Positions 50,951 to 59,895 of a stretch of 64,000 nt of DNA are shown piece after piece (positions within the stretch are counted from its first letter, which is position 1; each line of letters opens with the position of its first letter). The DNA lies in the NCBI RefSeq assembly GCF_000426065.1, contig NZ_AUEQ01000019.1:1-64000 (forward strand), given 5' to 3'. A program made the position numbers and the translations under genes. This DNA comes from Mycobacterium sp. URHD0025. Lineage in GTDB: Bacteria; Actinomycetota; Actinomycetes; Mycobacteriales; Mycobacteriaceae. The notes under the pieces were generated by a model. The model was not told the DNA's origin. It did no database searches and worked only from the letters and a program-made list of their open reading frames with translations.

Positions 50951-51448
50951 CTACCGGGCGATCCAGCCGAATACGTAGGCGCCGTAGAAAACCGCCGCCG
51001 CGGCCAGGGCCGCCATGGGCGCCGACATCAGGGCGATGGCCAGCGCCGAGACCAGCGGTTTGCGCTGGGCCGTCGACGCCACCAAGGCACCGAGCGTCGT
51101 GACGACGATGTAGGCGAGGACGACGAACACCGGCCACGTCTTGTCGGCTGACTGGTACCAGTAGTAGTACAGGCCGGCGCCCGCCGCGGCGGAGACGAAC
51201 CACACGCCGGCCAGGACGCCGACGAACGTCCACCACTTCACGAACAGGTATGACCCCTCGACCACGATGGGCGGGGCCGGCGCGGGTAGAGGCGCCGAAG
51301 GCGCGTCGTCGTCGGAAACGGTCTCGTCCGGGGTCATGTCCTCGGCGGACGTGGTTTCCCGCGGCAAGTCCTGGTCGAGGACCTCGTTCTCCCCGGTGTC
51401 GAACAACGGCACGAAGTCCGCGGTGGAGGTGTCGACGTCCTCAGCCAT
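50951..51448 (-). CDS. Membrane protein with acidic N-terminus (Rv0461-like)
   Basis: 165 residues. The first 65 are acidic (EDVDTSTADFVPLFDTGENE, then DMTPDETVSDDDAP) and probably cytoplasmic. Three hydrophobic helices follow (WWTFVGVLAGVWFVSAAAGA, VFVVLAYIVVTTLGALVAS and ALSAPMAALAAAAVFYGAYV-like). It overlaps the next gene downstream by 8 bases. Function unknown. Confidence 0.75.
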   Translation of the reverse strand: MAEDVDTSTADFVPLFDTGENEVLDQDLPRETTSAEDMTPDETVSDDDAPSAPLPAPAPPIVVEGSYLFVKWWTFVGVLAGVWFVSAAAGAGLYYYWYQSADKTWPVFVVLAYIVVTTLGALVASTAQRKPLVSALAIALMSAPMAALAAAAVFYGAYVFGWIAR

Positions 51449-51719
51449 GCGATGCCACCTGGACGATCGCCAGCGCGCCGAACCAACCGGGCGCGATGGC
51501 CAGGGTGCATGCGCCGAGCGTGGTCACCCATCGCCGCCCCGACACGAGCACCATCACGATCCCGAGGACGCCGGGCACCCCGAGGACGAGTCCGATCACC
51601 ACATCGGGCCGGACGGTGACCGTGACCAGCAATGTCGTGGCGATACCCACCAACAGCCCGACCGCTACGCCGACCAACATCGCGCTGGTCAGCAGCCACG
51701 CCCGTGGCAGCGGAATCAC
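51441..51719 (-). CDS. Small membrane protein (Rv0460-like)
   Basis: 92 residues from GTG 51719. Three hydrophobic helices (LLTSAMLVGVAVGLLVGIAT, VVIGLVLGVPGVLGIVMVLV and TTLGACTLAIAPGWFGALAI) with a short basic loop GRRW. It is encoded upstream of and overlaps the Rv0461-like gene. Function unknown. Confidence 0.7.
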   Translation of the reverse strand: MIPLPRAWLLTSAMLVGVAVGLLVGIATTLLVTVTVRPDVVIGLVLGVPGVLGIVMVLVSGRRWVTTLGACTLAIAPGWFGALAIVQVASHG

Positions 51720-51754
51720 TCTTCGACGATAACGCCGCAGGCCGCGACGGCCCG

Positions 51755-52249
51755 CTACATCCGCGCGGCGCGTCCGCTTGGGATCGGACAGGCGTCGGCG
51801 GCCTCGTCGACGATGTGGCTGCCGGTATCGGAAGGTCGGGCTCCGGCGCTGTACTGCGAGCCGGTCACCGGTGGAACTTCCGCCAACAGGTCGTTCTCGG
51901 CGTCGGTGAAGGCCCGGCCGCGGGACAGGAACCGCATGCCCTCGGGGGCCTCCAGGCTGAAACCGCCGCCGCGGCCGGGAACGACGTCGATGACCAGCTG
52001 GGTGTGCTTCCAGGCATCGAATTGCGGGCCGGAGATCCACACCGGCACTCCGGTTCCGACGTCCAGGATCGCCAGCAGGATGTCGCGATCGCCGACGATG
52101 AACTCTCCGTCGGGATAGCACATCGGCGAGGAACCGTCGCAGCATCCGCCGGACTGGTGGAACATCAACGCCCCGTGCCGTTCCTGCAACCGCGTCAGCA
52201 GTGCGGCGGCGGCCGCGGTGATCAGGGCCCGCGCGGGTGCCTGGCCCAT
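51755..52249 (-). CDS. DUF779 protein without an adjacent aldehyde dehydrogenase
   Basis: 164 residues with the DUF779 pattern: LLTRLQERHGALMFHQSGGC, CDGSSPMCY and WISGPQFDAWKHTQLVIDVV. The conserved cysteines in GGCCDGSSPMC may bind a metal. DUF779 genes usually sit next to an aldehyde dehydrogenase gene (Rv0458-Rv0459 in M. tuberculosis). Here that partner is missing and a peptidase follows in the opposite direction. An unrelated aldehyde dehydrogenase lies 4.7 kb away. Confidence 0.85.
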   Translation of the reverse strand: MGQAPARALITAAAAALLTRLQERHGALMFHQSGGCCDGSSPMCYPDGEFIVGDRDILLAILDVGTGVPVWISGPQFDAWKHTQLVIDVVPGRGGGFSLEAPEGMRFLSRGRAFTDAENDLLAEVPPVTGSQYSAGARPSDTGSHIVDEAADACPIPSGRAARM

Positions 52250-52317
52250 CAGGTCCTCGCTTCCGTTCGACAGTGGTGTTGTTCAGCTCACATTACGCGC
52301 GCGGTCACAATGGACAG

Positions 52318-54354
52318 GTGGCAACGGACCCTTACCTGTGGCTTGAGGACATCGGCGGCGACGACGCGTTGGCGTGGGTGCGTGCGCACAACGAACCGAC
52401 GATCGCCGAGTTGAGCGGCGAGCGTTTCGAGGCGATGCGCTCTGAGGTGTTGGAGATCCTCGACACCGATGCGCGGATTCCCTATCCGGGCCGGCGAGGC
52501 GAGTATCTGTACAACTTCTGGCGCGACGAGGCGAACCCGCGCGGCCTGTGGCGACGCACCACGCTCGAGAGCTACTGCGGTCGACGAGCCGGCGATGAGC
52601 CCTCGGGCGAAGAGCAGACGACACAGTGGGACGTGATCCTCGATCTGGACGAGCTGGCCCGGGCCGAGGACGAGAACTGGGTGTGGGCCGGGCCCGAGGT
52701 GATCGAGCCGGATCACACATTGGCCATGATCAGCCTGTCCCGCGGCGGCGCCGACGCCACCGTGGTGCGCGAGTTCGACATGCGGACAAGGGAATTCGTC
52801 CCCGGCGGGTTCGAGCTGGCCGAGGCCAAGTCCTCGGTGTCCTGGGAGGACGAGGACACCCTGCTGGTGTGCACCGACTTCGGCGAGGGCTCGATGACCG
52901 AGTCCGGTTACCCGCGCATCGCCAAGCGGTGGCGCCGCGGCGAGCCGCTGGCCGACGCCGAGACGGTCTACGAGGCCGAGCCGACCGATGTCCGGGTGAT
53001 CGCCTCGATCGACCGGACACCGGGCTTCGAGCACACCCGCTTGGGCCGCTACACCGACTTCTACAACCGCATCCGCTACGAGGTACGCGACGGCGAGCTC
53101 ATCGAACTCAAGGTGCCGACCGACTCGTCACTGGCTCTGCACCGCGAGTGGCTGCTCATCTCGCTGCGGACCGACTGGCAGGTGGGTGACGTCACCTACC
53201 CGGCAGGCGCGCTACTGGGCACCAACTTCGACGACTTCCTCGACGGCACAGCGCATCTCGCGATGATCTACGAGCCCGACGAGCACAGCAGCCTGTCGAG
53301 TGTGCAGTGGACCAAAGAGAAGCTGATCCTCATCACGTTGCGTGATGTCGCAAGCCACGTCGAGGTCGTCACTCCCGGGACGTGGGAGCGCCGGGACGCC
53401 CCGGATATCCCGCCGGCGACGGACACCGTCGTCGTCGACATCGACCCCTTCGGTGACGAAGTGTTCTACAACGCAAGCGGATTCACCACTCCGTCGCGGC
53501 TGCTGTACGGCACGGCCGGCGGGCCACTGGTCGAGGTCAAGTCCGCACCGGCGTTCTACGACGCCGACGGCATCGATGTCGAGCAGTTCTTCGCCACCTC
53601 GAAGGACGGCACGAAGGTTCCGTACTTCGTCGTCGGGCGGCGCGACGAACCGAGCCCGACCTACCTGTACGGCTATGGCGGATTCCAGAATTCGTTGACC
53701 CCGGGCTACATCGGCGGGATCGGGCGGGCCTGGCTGGCACGCGGCGGGACGTACGTGCAGGCCAACATCCGTGGCGGCGGGGAGTACGGCCCGCGCTGGC
53801 ACAAGCAGGCGATGCGGGAGAACCGCCATCTGGTCTACGAGGATTTCGCCGCGATCGCCGCGGATCTGGTGCGCCGTGGCATCACCACGGTCGAGCAGCT
53901 CGGCGCTTCCGGCGGCAGCAACGGCGGGCTGCTCATGGGCGTCATGCTCACCCGCTATCCGGAACTGTTCGGGGCACTGGTGTGCAGTGTGCCGCTGCTG
54001 GACATGAAGCGTTTCCACCTGCTGCTCGCCGGTGCGTCATGGGTGGCCGAGTACGGCAATCCCGACGATCCGGCGGACTGGGAGTTCATGTCGAAATACT
54101 CGCCGTATCAGAATATTTCGGCCTCGGCCAAGTATCCGCCGATTCTGATCACCACCTCGACCCGCGATGACAGGGTCCACCCCGGGCACGCCAGGAAGAT
54201 GACCGCGGCGCTGGAGGCCGCCGGGCACCGGGTGCTGTACTACGAGAACATCGAGGGCGGCCACGGCGGCGCGGCGGACAACAAGCAGGCCGCGTTCAAG
54301 GCAGCGCTGACCTACGAATTCCTGTGGCAGACATTGGGCGGCGCGGACGACTGA
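52318..54354 (+). CDS. Prolyl oligopeptidase family serine peptidase (S9A; Rv0457c-like)
   Basis: 678 residues from GTG 52318. A beta-propeller occupies the first 400 or so residues. The catalytic domain has the oxyanion region YGYGGFQNSLTPGY, nucleophile Ser near residue 534 in GASGGSNGGLLMG, an Asp-containing TSTRDDRVHPGHA loop and the His near residue 650 in IEGGHGGAADN. It cleaves short peptides after proline. No signal peptide, so it is cytoplasmic. A very long hairpin follows. Confidence 0.93.
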   Translation: MATDPYLWLEDIGGDDALAWVRAHNEPTIAELSGERFEAMRSEVLEILDTDARIPYPGRRGEYLYNFWRDEANPRGLWRRTTLESYCGRRAGDEPSGEEQTTQWDVILDLDELARAEDENWVWAGPEVIEPDHTLAMISLSRGGADATVVREFDMRTREFVPGGFELAEAKSSVSWEDEDTLLVCTDFGEGSMTESGYPRIAKRWRRGEPLADAETVYEAEPTDVRVIASIDRTPGFEHTRLGRYTDFYNRIRYEVRDGELIELKVPTDSSLALHREWLLISLRTDWQVGDVTYPAGALLGTNFDDFLDGTAHLAMIYEPDEHSSLSSVQWTKEKLILITLRDVASHVEVVTPGTWERRDAPDIPPATDTVVVDIDPFGDEVFYNASGFTTPSRLLYGTAGGPLVEVKSAPAFYDADGIDVEQFFATSKDGTKVPYFVVGRRDEPSPTYLYGYGGFQNSLTPGYIGGIGRAWLARGGTYVQANIRGGGEYGPRWHKQAMRENRHLVYEDFAAIAADLVRRGITTVEQLGASGGSNGGLLMGVMLTRYPELFGALVCSVPLLDMKRFHLLLAGASWVAEYGNPDDPADWEFMSKYSPYQNISASAKYPPILITTSTRDDRVHPGHARKMTAALEAAGHRVLYYENIEGGHGGAADNKQAAFKAALTYEFLWQTLGGADD

Positions 54355-54372
54355 TACCGGGGCATAGCTTCG

Positions 54373-54428
54373 CGAGATCTACACCAGGGTCGTGATTTTC
54401 GCGGTGAACGACCCTGGTGTAGATCTCG
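54373..54428. terminator. Long perfect palindrome between converging genes
   Basis: Arms of 21 bases (54373-54393 and 54408-54428) are perfectly complementary around a 14-base loop. The arm contains ACACCAGGGTCG, also seen near 29090. It would end the prolyl peptidase transcript and the opposing membrane-protein transcript. Confidence 0.85.
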
Positions 54429-54443
54429 GTGAAACGAAAGCCG

Positions 54444-55289
54444 TTAATCCCGCTTGCGCAGACCACCCAGCAGCGCCACGACGATCCCGAACACCACCAG
54501 CCCGCCGCCGGCGACCAGTGTGAGATTGAGCCATTGGTGCAGGCTGGCGATCGCGTGGCCGGCCATGGCGTCGGCGATCTGCCGGATGTCCCCGCTGGTG
54601 TGATTGAGCGCCTCGTTGAGGTAACGCCGTCCCGCCTCCAACCCGGCCCAACCGGCCGCGCCCACCAGCAAGGCGGAAATCCCAAGGGCGGCAAGCGCTT
54701 TACCACGGGAGCGGGCGGCGGCCAAGGTGAACAGCGCCAAGACACCGGCGAGTACCGCCACCGCGATGCTGACCCAGGGCCCCCACACCGCCAGCGGACG
54801 CAAGATGCCGGGCCGCAAGCTGTCAGGCGCCGACGATGCGATGGGGACCGTAAGCGTTTGGGGCACTTCGATATTGAAACCCGACAGGGTTTCACGGAAG
54901 GAGGCATCTGAGAGCATCGGGGCCAGGTCGATCACCCAGCTGCCGTTCTCGTTCCGGGACAACCGGTCGGTGAACATCCAGGTGTGCGCGATCTGGTTGG
55001 CCAGGGCGAACTGGCCGGGGAACGCCGAGCCCGCGGTGTAGGCGCCCGCGACAGCCCGGATCTGCCGCGAATCCACGTCCGATCCGTTCTTGGCCGCCAG
55101 GGACTGCACCTGGGTGGTGAGTTCGCCGGCCACCGCCTGCTGCAGCTGCGGGTCGGTGGCCGCTGCTGCGGCGAACGCCGAATAGCCCTGCTGGTCGATG
55201 ATGTTCTTCTGCACCCACGCCGACGGCACCGCGGCTGCCAGCAGGACCGTCGTCAGCACCCACAGGAACAGCGTCATGACGAATCGCAC
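54444..55289 (-). CDS. Integral membrane protein with four helices, unknown function
   Basis: 281 residues from GTG 55289. One N-terminal helix (FVMTLFLWVLTTVLLAAAVP) is followed by an outer domain of about 130 residues, then two central helices and a C-terminal one (LTLVAGGGLVVFGIVVALLG). The outer domain holds GYSAFAAAAATDPQLQQAVA and DGRQIRAVA-like helical repeats. No family is recognised. It is encoded 34 bases upstream in minus-strand order from the ppk2 stop, so the two may share a transcript. Confidence 0.7.
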   Translation of the reverse strand: MRFVMTLFLWVLTTVLLAAAVPSAWVQKNIIDQQGYSAFAAAAATDPQLQQAVAGELTTQVQSLAAKNGSDVDSRQIRAVAGAYTAGSAFPGQFALANQIAHTWMFTDRLSRNENGSWVIDLAPMLSDASFRETLSGFNIEVPQTLTVPIASSAPDSLRPGILRPLAVWGPWVSIAVAVLAGVLALFTLAAARSRGKALAALGISALLVGAAGWAGLEAGRRYLNEALNHTSGDIRQIADAMAGHAIASLHQWLNLTLVAGGGLVVFGIVVALLGGLRKRD

Positions 55290-55323
55290 GCCGCCTCCTA
55301 CTCTCGGGCGGCGGCCGGACTGC

Positions 55324-56181
55324 TCAGTCCGACAGGGCACGCCCCACGATCAGCGGATCGGCGTGGCCGACCACCTCAAAATCCTTGTTGTCGTAGTCGA
55401 ACTTACCGAGCACGTACCGCATGGCGTTGATGCGGGCGCGTTTCTTGTCGTTGCTCTTGACCACGGTCCAGGGCGCCATCTCGGTGTCGGTCCAGGCGAA
55501 CATGTCTTCCTTGGCCGCGGTGTAGTCGTCCCACTTGTCCAGCGACGCGAGGTCGGTGGGTGAGAGCTTCCACTGCCGCACCGGATCGACCTGGCGGATG
55601 GTGAACCGGGTGCGCTGCTCGGATTGCGTGACCGAGAACCACAGCTTGGTCAGGCTGATGCCGTCGTTGACCAGCATCTGCTCGAACAACGGGGCCTGAC
55701 GGATGAATTCGGCGTGCTGCTTGGGCGAGCAGTAGCCCATCACGCGTTCCACGCCGGCCCGGTTGTACCAGGACCGGTCGAAAAGCACGATCTCACCGGC
55801 GGCCGGCAGGTGCTGCACATAGCGCTGGAAGTACCACTGGGTGCGCTCTTTCTCGGTGGGCTTCTCCAGAGCAACGACGCGGGCCCCGCGGGGGTTGAGG
55901 TGCTCCATGAACCGTTTGATGGTGCCGCCCTTGCCTGCGGCGTCACGCCCTTCGAACACGATGACGTGCCGCAGACCGTTGCTCTGGCTCCATTTCTGCA
56001 GCTTGAGCAGTTCGATCTGTAGCAGGCGCTTCTGCTCCTCGTACTCTTGCCGCGACATGCGGTCCTCGTACGGGTAGTTCTCCCGCCAGGTGTCGACGAC
56101 CTCGCCGCTCGGTTCCAGCAGCAGCACTGGGTCGTCATCGTCGTCGTCACGGACCGCATACCCGGTGATGTCGAGAGTCAC
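55324..56181 (-). CDS. ppk2: Polyphosphate kinase 2 (class I)
   Basis: 285 residues, GTG 56181. Walker A FEGRDAAGKGGTIKRFMEHL, NPRGARVVALEKPTEKERTQ, the Walker B region IVLFDRSWYNRAGVERVMGY and the C-terminal YDNKDFEVV. It resembles class I PPK2, which makes nucleoside triphosphates from diphosphates and polyphosphate. The N-terminal acidic run (DDDDDD) is part of the family. The other PPK2 at 39970 is class III-like. Confidence 0.92.
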   Translation of the reverse strand: MTLDITGYAVRDDDDDDPVLLLEPSGEVVDTWRENYPYEDRMSRQEYEEQKRLLQIELLKLQKWSQSNGLRHVIVFEGRDAAGKGGTIKRFMEHLNPRGARVVALEKPTEKERTQWYFQRYVQHLPAAGEIVLFDRSWYNRAGVERVMGYCSPKQHAEFIRQAPLFEQMLVNDGISLTKLWFSVTQSEQRTRFTIRQVDPVRQWKLSPTDLASLDKWDDYTAAKEDMFAWTDTEMAPWTVVKSNDKKRARINAMRYVLGKFDYDNKDFEVVGHADPLIVGRALSD

Positions 56182-56371
56182 GGGCGCAACCTAGCGAACC
56201 GCGAGGACCAACTGGTGATGCTCGGGTGAACGTCCGGTGGCCACGTGCTGCTACGGCGTCCGCCGGCACAGGCGCCAAAGTGCAGTAGTGCATTACTCAG
56301 TCCGCCTGACCGGCTGGGCACCATCATCGCTGATGTCAATCACGCTCACCATCGTCGAGAAGAGGCATCCA

Positions 56372-56959
56372 GTGGTCATGGAACGTGTTGTTCGCAGGTT
56401 CTGGGTCGGCTCGGCGCTGGCCGTCGGAGTCGGAGCGGTGGCGATGATCGGAGCGGGCACGGCCGGCGCCGCGCCGGGGATCTCCTACGACCGCGGTCCA
56501 GGTGACCCGATCGGTATCGGGGACAACTCGGCCACCGGTGCTCGGGCCGACGCGTCCGGCGACAACCGGGCATTGGCCATCAGCGTGTTCCGGCCCTCCA
56601 CTGCTACGGCCGTCGGTCAAAACCGCTCTGGGAACAAGGTGTTCGCACTCGACGGCACGGCAGGCTTCCAGAAGGACTACATCGACCCGTACACCGGCGA
56701 CCACGACAACACCGTGGTGGCAATCAACGGCACGGCGATGGTGCACGGTGAGTGGACCAACGTGCTCGCCGTCGGCAGCAAGGTTTCGAACAGGCCCATC
56801 GCCACCTACTCAGACGGCTCGCAGGCGTTCGCACCGAGTATGGCGGTGTCGACCTTCCCCGTGATCGTTCCCAGCTCCGTCGTCGTGGTCTGCGGACAGC
56901 GGATCACGGGAAGCGACGACATCTTCGAGACGTCCGGACGCGCCGGCTGCCAGCCGTAG
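56372..56959 (+). CDS. Secreted protein of unknown function
   Basis: 195 residues from GTG 56372; GAAGAGG lies six bases before it. A Sec signal peptide (FWVGSALAVGVGAVAMIGAG, cleavage near GAAPG) leads to a mature domain with GDPIGIGDNSATGARADASG, GNKVFALDGTAGFQ, VVAINGTAMVHGEWTNVLAV and CGQRITGSD. Repeated small glycine/asparagine turns suggest a beta-rich fold. The C-terminus has two cysteines (CGQ, GCQP) that could be linked. No family recognised. Confidence 0.7.
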   Translation: MVMERVVRRFWVGSALAVGVGAVAMIGAGTAGAAPGISYDRGPGDPIGIGDNSATGARADASGDNRALAISVFRPSTATAVGQNRSGNKVFALDGTAGFQKDYIDPYTGDHDNTVVAINGTAMVHGEWTNVLAVGSKVSNRPIATYSDGSQAFAPSMAVSTFPVIVPSSVVVVCGQRITGSDDIFETSGRAGCQP

Positions 56960-56973
56960 CAGCCGTAGGCCGG

Positions 56974-58503
56974 TTACTTGGCCGTACGGCGCGGACGAGC
57001 CAATGCCAGCTTGGTCATCAGCTTGTTCATCCGGGTGAGCGCCTTCTCCGAGTTGTTGTAGTAGCTGCCGCCGGCGCCAATGTTGGTGCGCGGAACCACC
57101 ACGGTCTCCTGCTTGCAGAACTTGCGCACCCCGTCGACCCCGCCGAAGCGGGCTCCGATGCCCGAGGCCTTCCAGCCGCCCATCGGGGCCGTGGTGCACA
57201 TCAGGTTGGAGATGACGTCGTTGACGTTGACCGCACCGCAATCGAGCTGCAGCGCAACCGCTTTGGCCCGCTCGACGTCCTTGGAGAACACCGATGCGCT
57301 GAGCCCGTACTGGCTGTCGTTGGCCAGCCGCACCGCCTCCTCGACGGAGGACACCTTCATGATCGGCAGGGTCGGCCCGAAGGTCTCCTCGGTCATGCAG
57401 GACATCGAATGGTCGACGTCGACGAGCACGGTCGGCTCGAAGAAGCTGCCCCCGCCCTCGGGGCGCTTGCCTCCGGTCAGCGCCTTGGCGCCGGCGGCAA
57501 CGGCGTCCTTGACGTGGCGCTCGGTGATCGCCACCTGGCTCTCATCGATCTGGGAGCCGAAGTGGTAGCCCTCACCGGTGCCCATTTTGAGGTTTTCCAC
57601 GGCACGCACGGTGGCGGCGACGAACTGGTCGTAGACCGACTCGAGCACATAGACCCGCTCGGTCGACACACAGGTCTGGCCGGCGTTGAACATGGCGCCC
57701 CATACCGCGGCATTGGCGGCCAGTTCGACGTCGGCGTCCTCCAGCACGATCATCGGGTCCTTGCCGCCGAGCTCCAGGCTGACCGGGGTGAGGCGGCGCG
57801 CAGCGCGCTCCATCACCTTGGCGCCGGTCGCGCTGGAGCCGGTGAACTGGATGTAGTCGGAGTTGTCGATGACGGCCTCGGACACCGCGCGGGCACCTTG
57901 CGCGAGGGCGAACACCTCGGGGGCGCCGGAATCGAGCCAACCGCGGAGCAGAACCTCGGCGGTCAGCGGGGTGCGCTCGGAGGGCTTGAGCAGCACCGCA
58001 CATCCGGCGGCCAGGGCACCGATCGCGTCCATCATGGCGTTGGCCACGGGGTAGTTCCACGGCGCGATGATCCCGATGACCGGCCGCGGCCGGTAATGCA
58101 CGGCGATCTTCTTGATGGACAGGAACGGCAACGGAGCAGGCCGGGTGTCGGGCGCCATCGCCTTCTCGACGACCTTGATGTAGTACGAGAGGATCATGAT
58201 CAGCAGCGGGACCTCTTGCGCGGCGTCCATCGAGGACTTGCCGGTCTCGGCGATCAGGAGTTTCTCGATCTCGTCGCGGTGGTCGCCCAACCACACCGCG
58301 TAGCGGGCGAGCACTTTGGCGCGGCCCTTCGCGCCGCGTGCCTCCCACTCCTTCTGAGCTTCCCGCAGACCGGCCGCGATGCGCGGCACATCGGCCGCAT
58401 CGGTCCAGGTCACCTGGCCGGCGACGGCACCGGTCGCGGGATTGTGAATGGTGCCGGAACCCGTGAACTCTCCGGTCAGATCAACATCTGGCGTCGCTGT
58501 CAT
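56974..58503 (-). CDS. Aldehyde dehydrogenase (succinate-semialdehyde type)
   Basis: 509 residues. NAD-dependent ALDH family: IIAPWNYPVANAMMDAIGAL, KPSERTPLTAE, FTGSSATGAKVMERAARRLT, the catalytic Glu in LELGGKDPMI and the nucleophile Cys in FNAGQTCVSTERVYV. The long C-terminus (YYNNSEKALTRMNKLMTKLA) is typical of a GabD2/SSADH-like branch. The aldehyde oxidised is not clear. The gene ends 14 bases after the secreted-protein gene on the other strand. Confidence 0.9.
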   Translation of the reverse strand: MTATPDVDLTGEFTGSGTIHNPATGAVAGQVTWTDAADVPRIAAGLREAQKEWEARGAKGRAKVLARYAVWLGDHRDEIEKLLIAETGKSSMDAAQEVPLLIMILSYYIKVVEKAMAPDTRPAPLPFLSIKKIAVHYRPRPVIGIIAPWNYPVANAMMDAIGALAAGCAVLLKPSERTPLTAEVLLRGWLDSGAPEVFALAQGARAVSEAVIDNSDYIQFTGSSATGAKVMERAARRLTPVSLELGGKDPMIVLEDADVELAANAAVWGAMFNAGQTCVSTERVYVLESVYDQFVAATVRAVENLKMGTGEGYHFGSQIDESQVAITERHVKDAVAAGAKALTGGKRPEGGGSFFEPTVLVDVDHSMSCMTEETFGPTLPIMKVSSVEEAVRLANDSQYGLSASVFSKDVERAKAVALQLDCGAVNVNDVISNLMCTTAPMGGWKASGIGARFGGVDGVRKFCKQETVVVPRTNIGAGGSYYNNSEKALTRMNKLMTKLALARPRRTAK

Positions 58504-58588
58504 GGGTCTATGTTAATCACCGTTTGTGACGCACGTCGCACCGGGGTTGACACCTGTCAAGTGCGTGGTGCCGAGGGCCGCGCCCAGA

Positions 58589-58635
58589 TCGACGAAATGG
58601 TCGCCCCGCGGGTGCGCGGACGACCACTTCGTCGA
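58589..58635 (-). terminator. Hairpin downstream of the duplicated-domain secreted protein
   Basis: Arms of 15 bases at 58589-58603 and 58621-58635 pair with one mismatch. They lie 70 bases beyond the stop at 58705, in the gap before the aldehyde dehydrogenase. The rest of 58504-58704 holds nothing I can call. Confidence 0.6.
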
Positions 58636-58704
58636 TTTCGAGGAGCAGAGCCGGCAGCGTGTGAGGACCCCCCAGTCGTCGCATGCTGCCGGCTCCGCCG
58701 GGTA

Positions 58705-59895
58705 TCAGTCCTCTGATCCCTTCGAGGCCGCCTTCGTGGAGTCCTTCGAGGATTCGTTCGACGTGGCCTTCTTGGTCAGCTTCTTCGCGGCGGACTGGAC
58801 CCGCGCCACGGCCCGGTTCACGTTCGCCTTGGCCTTCTCACGCCGCTGCTCGGCCCGGTCCCTGGCGTCGCTGAGCGACTTGTTCACCGAAGTGTTGAGG
58901 CGGGTGACATGCGGCTTGGGCTTGTCCGCCTTCGGTGAGTCGGCTTCGGGCTCGGGAGCGGCACTCAGAGTCGCAACCCGCGAGGTGGGAGCCACAGACG
59001 ACTCGTCCGCCTCCTCGATCACATCTCCGTTGGCATTGACGTTGACCCCGAGCGCGTGGGCAATATTCACCCGCGTATTCCGCGTGGCCGTCCACAATTT
59101 CTCGTTGCGGAACCGCATGAGCGCCCCGTCCTCCGGGCCTTGCTCGGTAAATACGCCATCGGTGCCCCCACCGAGCGACTCCGGCAGAGCCTTCGCCAGA
59201 CCCTCGATGGTCGGGTCGGCGACCCACAGTGGGGCGTCCGTGTACTCACGGACCGCCTTGTAGAGGGCGACGTTGTCCCCCTCGACGATTGCCTGCGCGA
59301 TGGCGACGACGCCGACAGCCCCGAGCACGGCGCCGTTCATGCCTCTGGTCGCCGACTCCTTCAATCCCGCCGCGAGCTCGGCGGTGTAGTTCTCGTTCGG
59401 CCACGGCTTGTCGACTCCGAGCGCGTCGGCGAACTGACCGTTGATCGCGTCCCGAAGGCCCAGGAGCTCGTTGTTGCGGAACTGCATGAAGGCGCCGTCA
59501 CCGGCGGTGGTATTGGTCACGTGGTCCGAGCCGCCACCGAATTCGTCCGGCAGCGTGATGGCGATCGCCTCGATCAGCGGATCGGCCACGTAGAGCGGCG
59601 AATCGACGATCTGCCGGATCTGCGAGAACAGCCTCTCCTTGTCGCCGCCCGCGATCTGCGCGGCGAGCACGAAGGGGGTGAGCGGTGCCTGCAAGAACTG
59701 ATCGGCAAGCCGTTGCCCGGCCATGAAAACCAACCCGGCCTGATTCATGCCATCGAAGCTGGCCAACAACGATGCCGACGCATCCACGATGCGCGGCGGA
59801 GTGGGCGTCGACGCCACCACCGGAGTGATGGCGATGACGCCGGCGGTGGCCGCGGCGACGCAGGCTGTCAGACCGCTTGAGACACGACTTGTCAT
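58705..59895 (-). CDS. Secreted protein with duplicated domain and histone-like lysine tail
   Basis: 396 residues. A Sec signal peptide (GLTACVAAATAGVIAITPVV, cleavage near ASTPTPP). Two homologous blocks follow, each with SPLYVADP/APLWVADP, LPDEFGGGSDHV/LPESLGGGTDGV, DGAFMQFRN/DGALMRFRN and ADALGV/AHALGV, starting near residues 84 and 204. The last 90 residues are Ser/Lys/Ala-rich (REKAKANVNRAV, KKLTKKAT), resembling HbhA or histone-like tails. GAGGGGAT precedes ATG. Function unknown. The protein is exported and basic, so a role at the wall or DNA is only a guess. Confidence 0.8.
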   Translation of the reverse strand: MTSRVSSGLTACVAAATAGVIAITPVVASTPTPPRIVDASASLLASFDGMNQAGLVFMAGQRLADQFLQAPLTPFVLAAQIAGGDKERLFSQIRQIVDSPLYVADPLIEAIAITLPDEFGGGSDHVTNTTAGDGAFMQFRNNELLGLRDAINGQFADALGVDKPWPNENYTAELAAGLKESATRGMNGAVLGAVGVVAIAQAIVEGDNVALYKAVREYTDAPLWVADPTIEGLAKALPESLGGGTDGVFTEQGPEDGALMRFRNEKLWTATRNTRVNIAHALGVNVNANGDVIEEADESSVAPTSRVATLSAAPEPEADSPKADKPKPHVTRLNTSVNKSLSDARDRAEQRREKAKANVNRAVARVQSAAKKLTKKATSNESSKDSTKAASKGSED

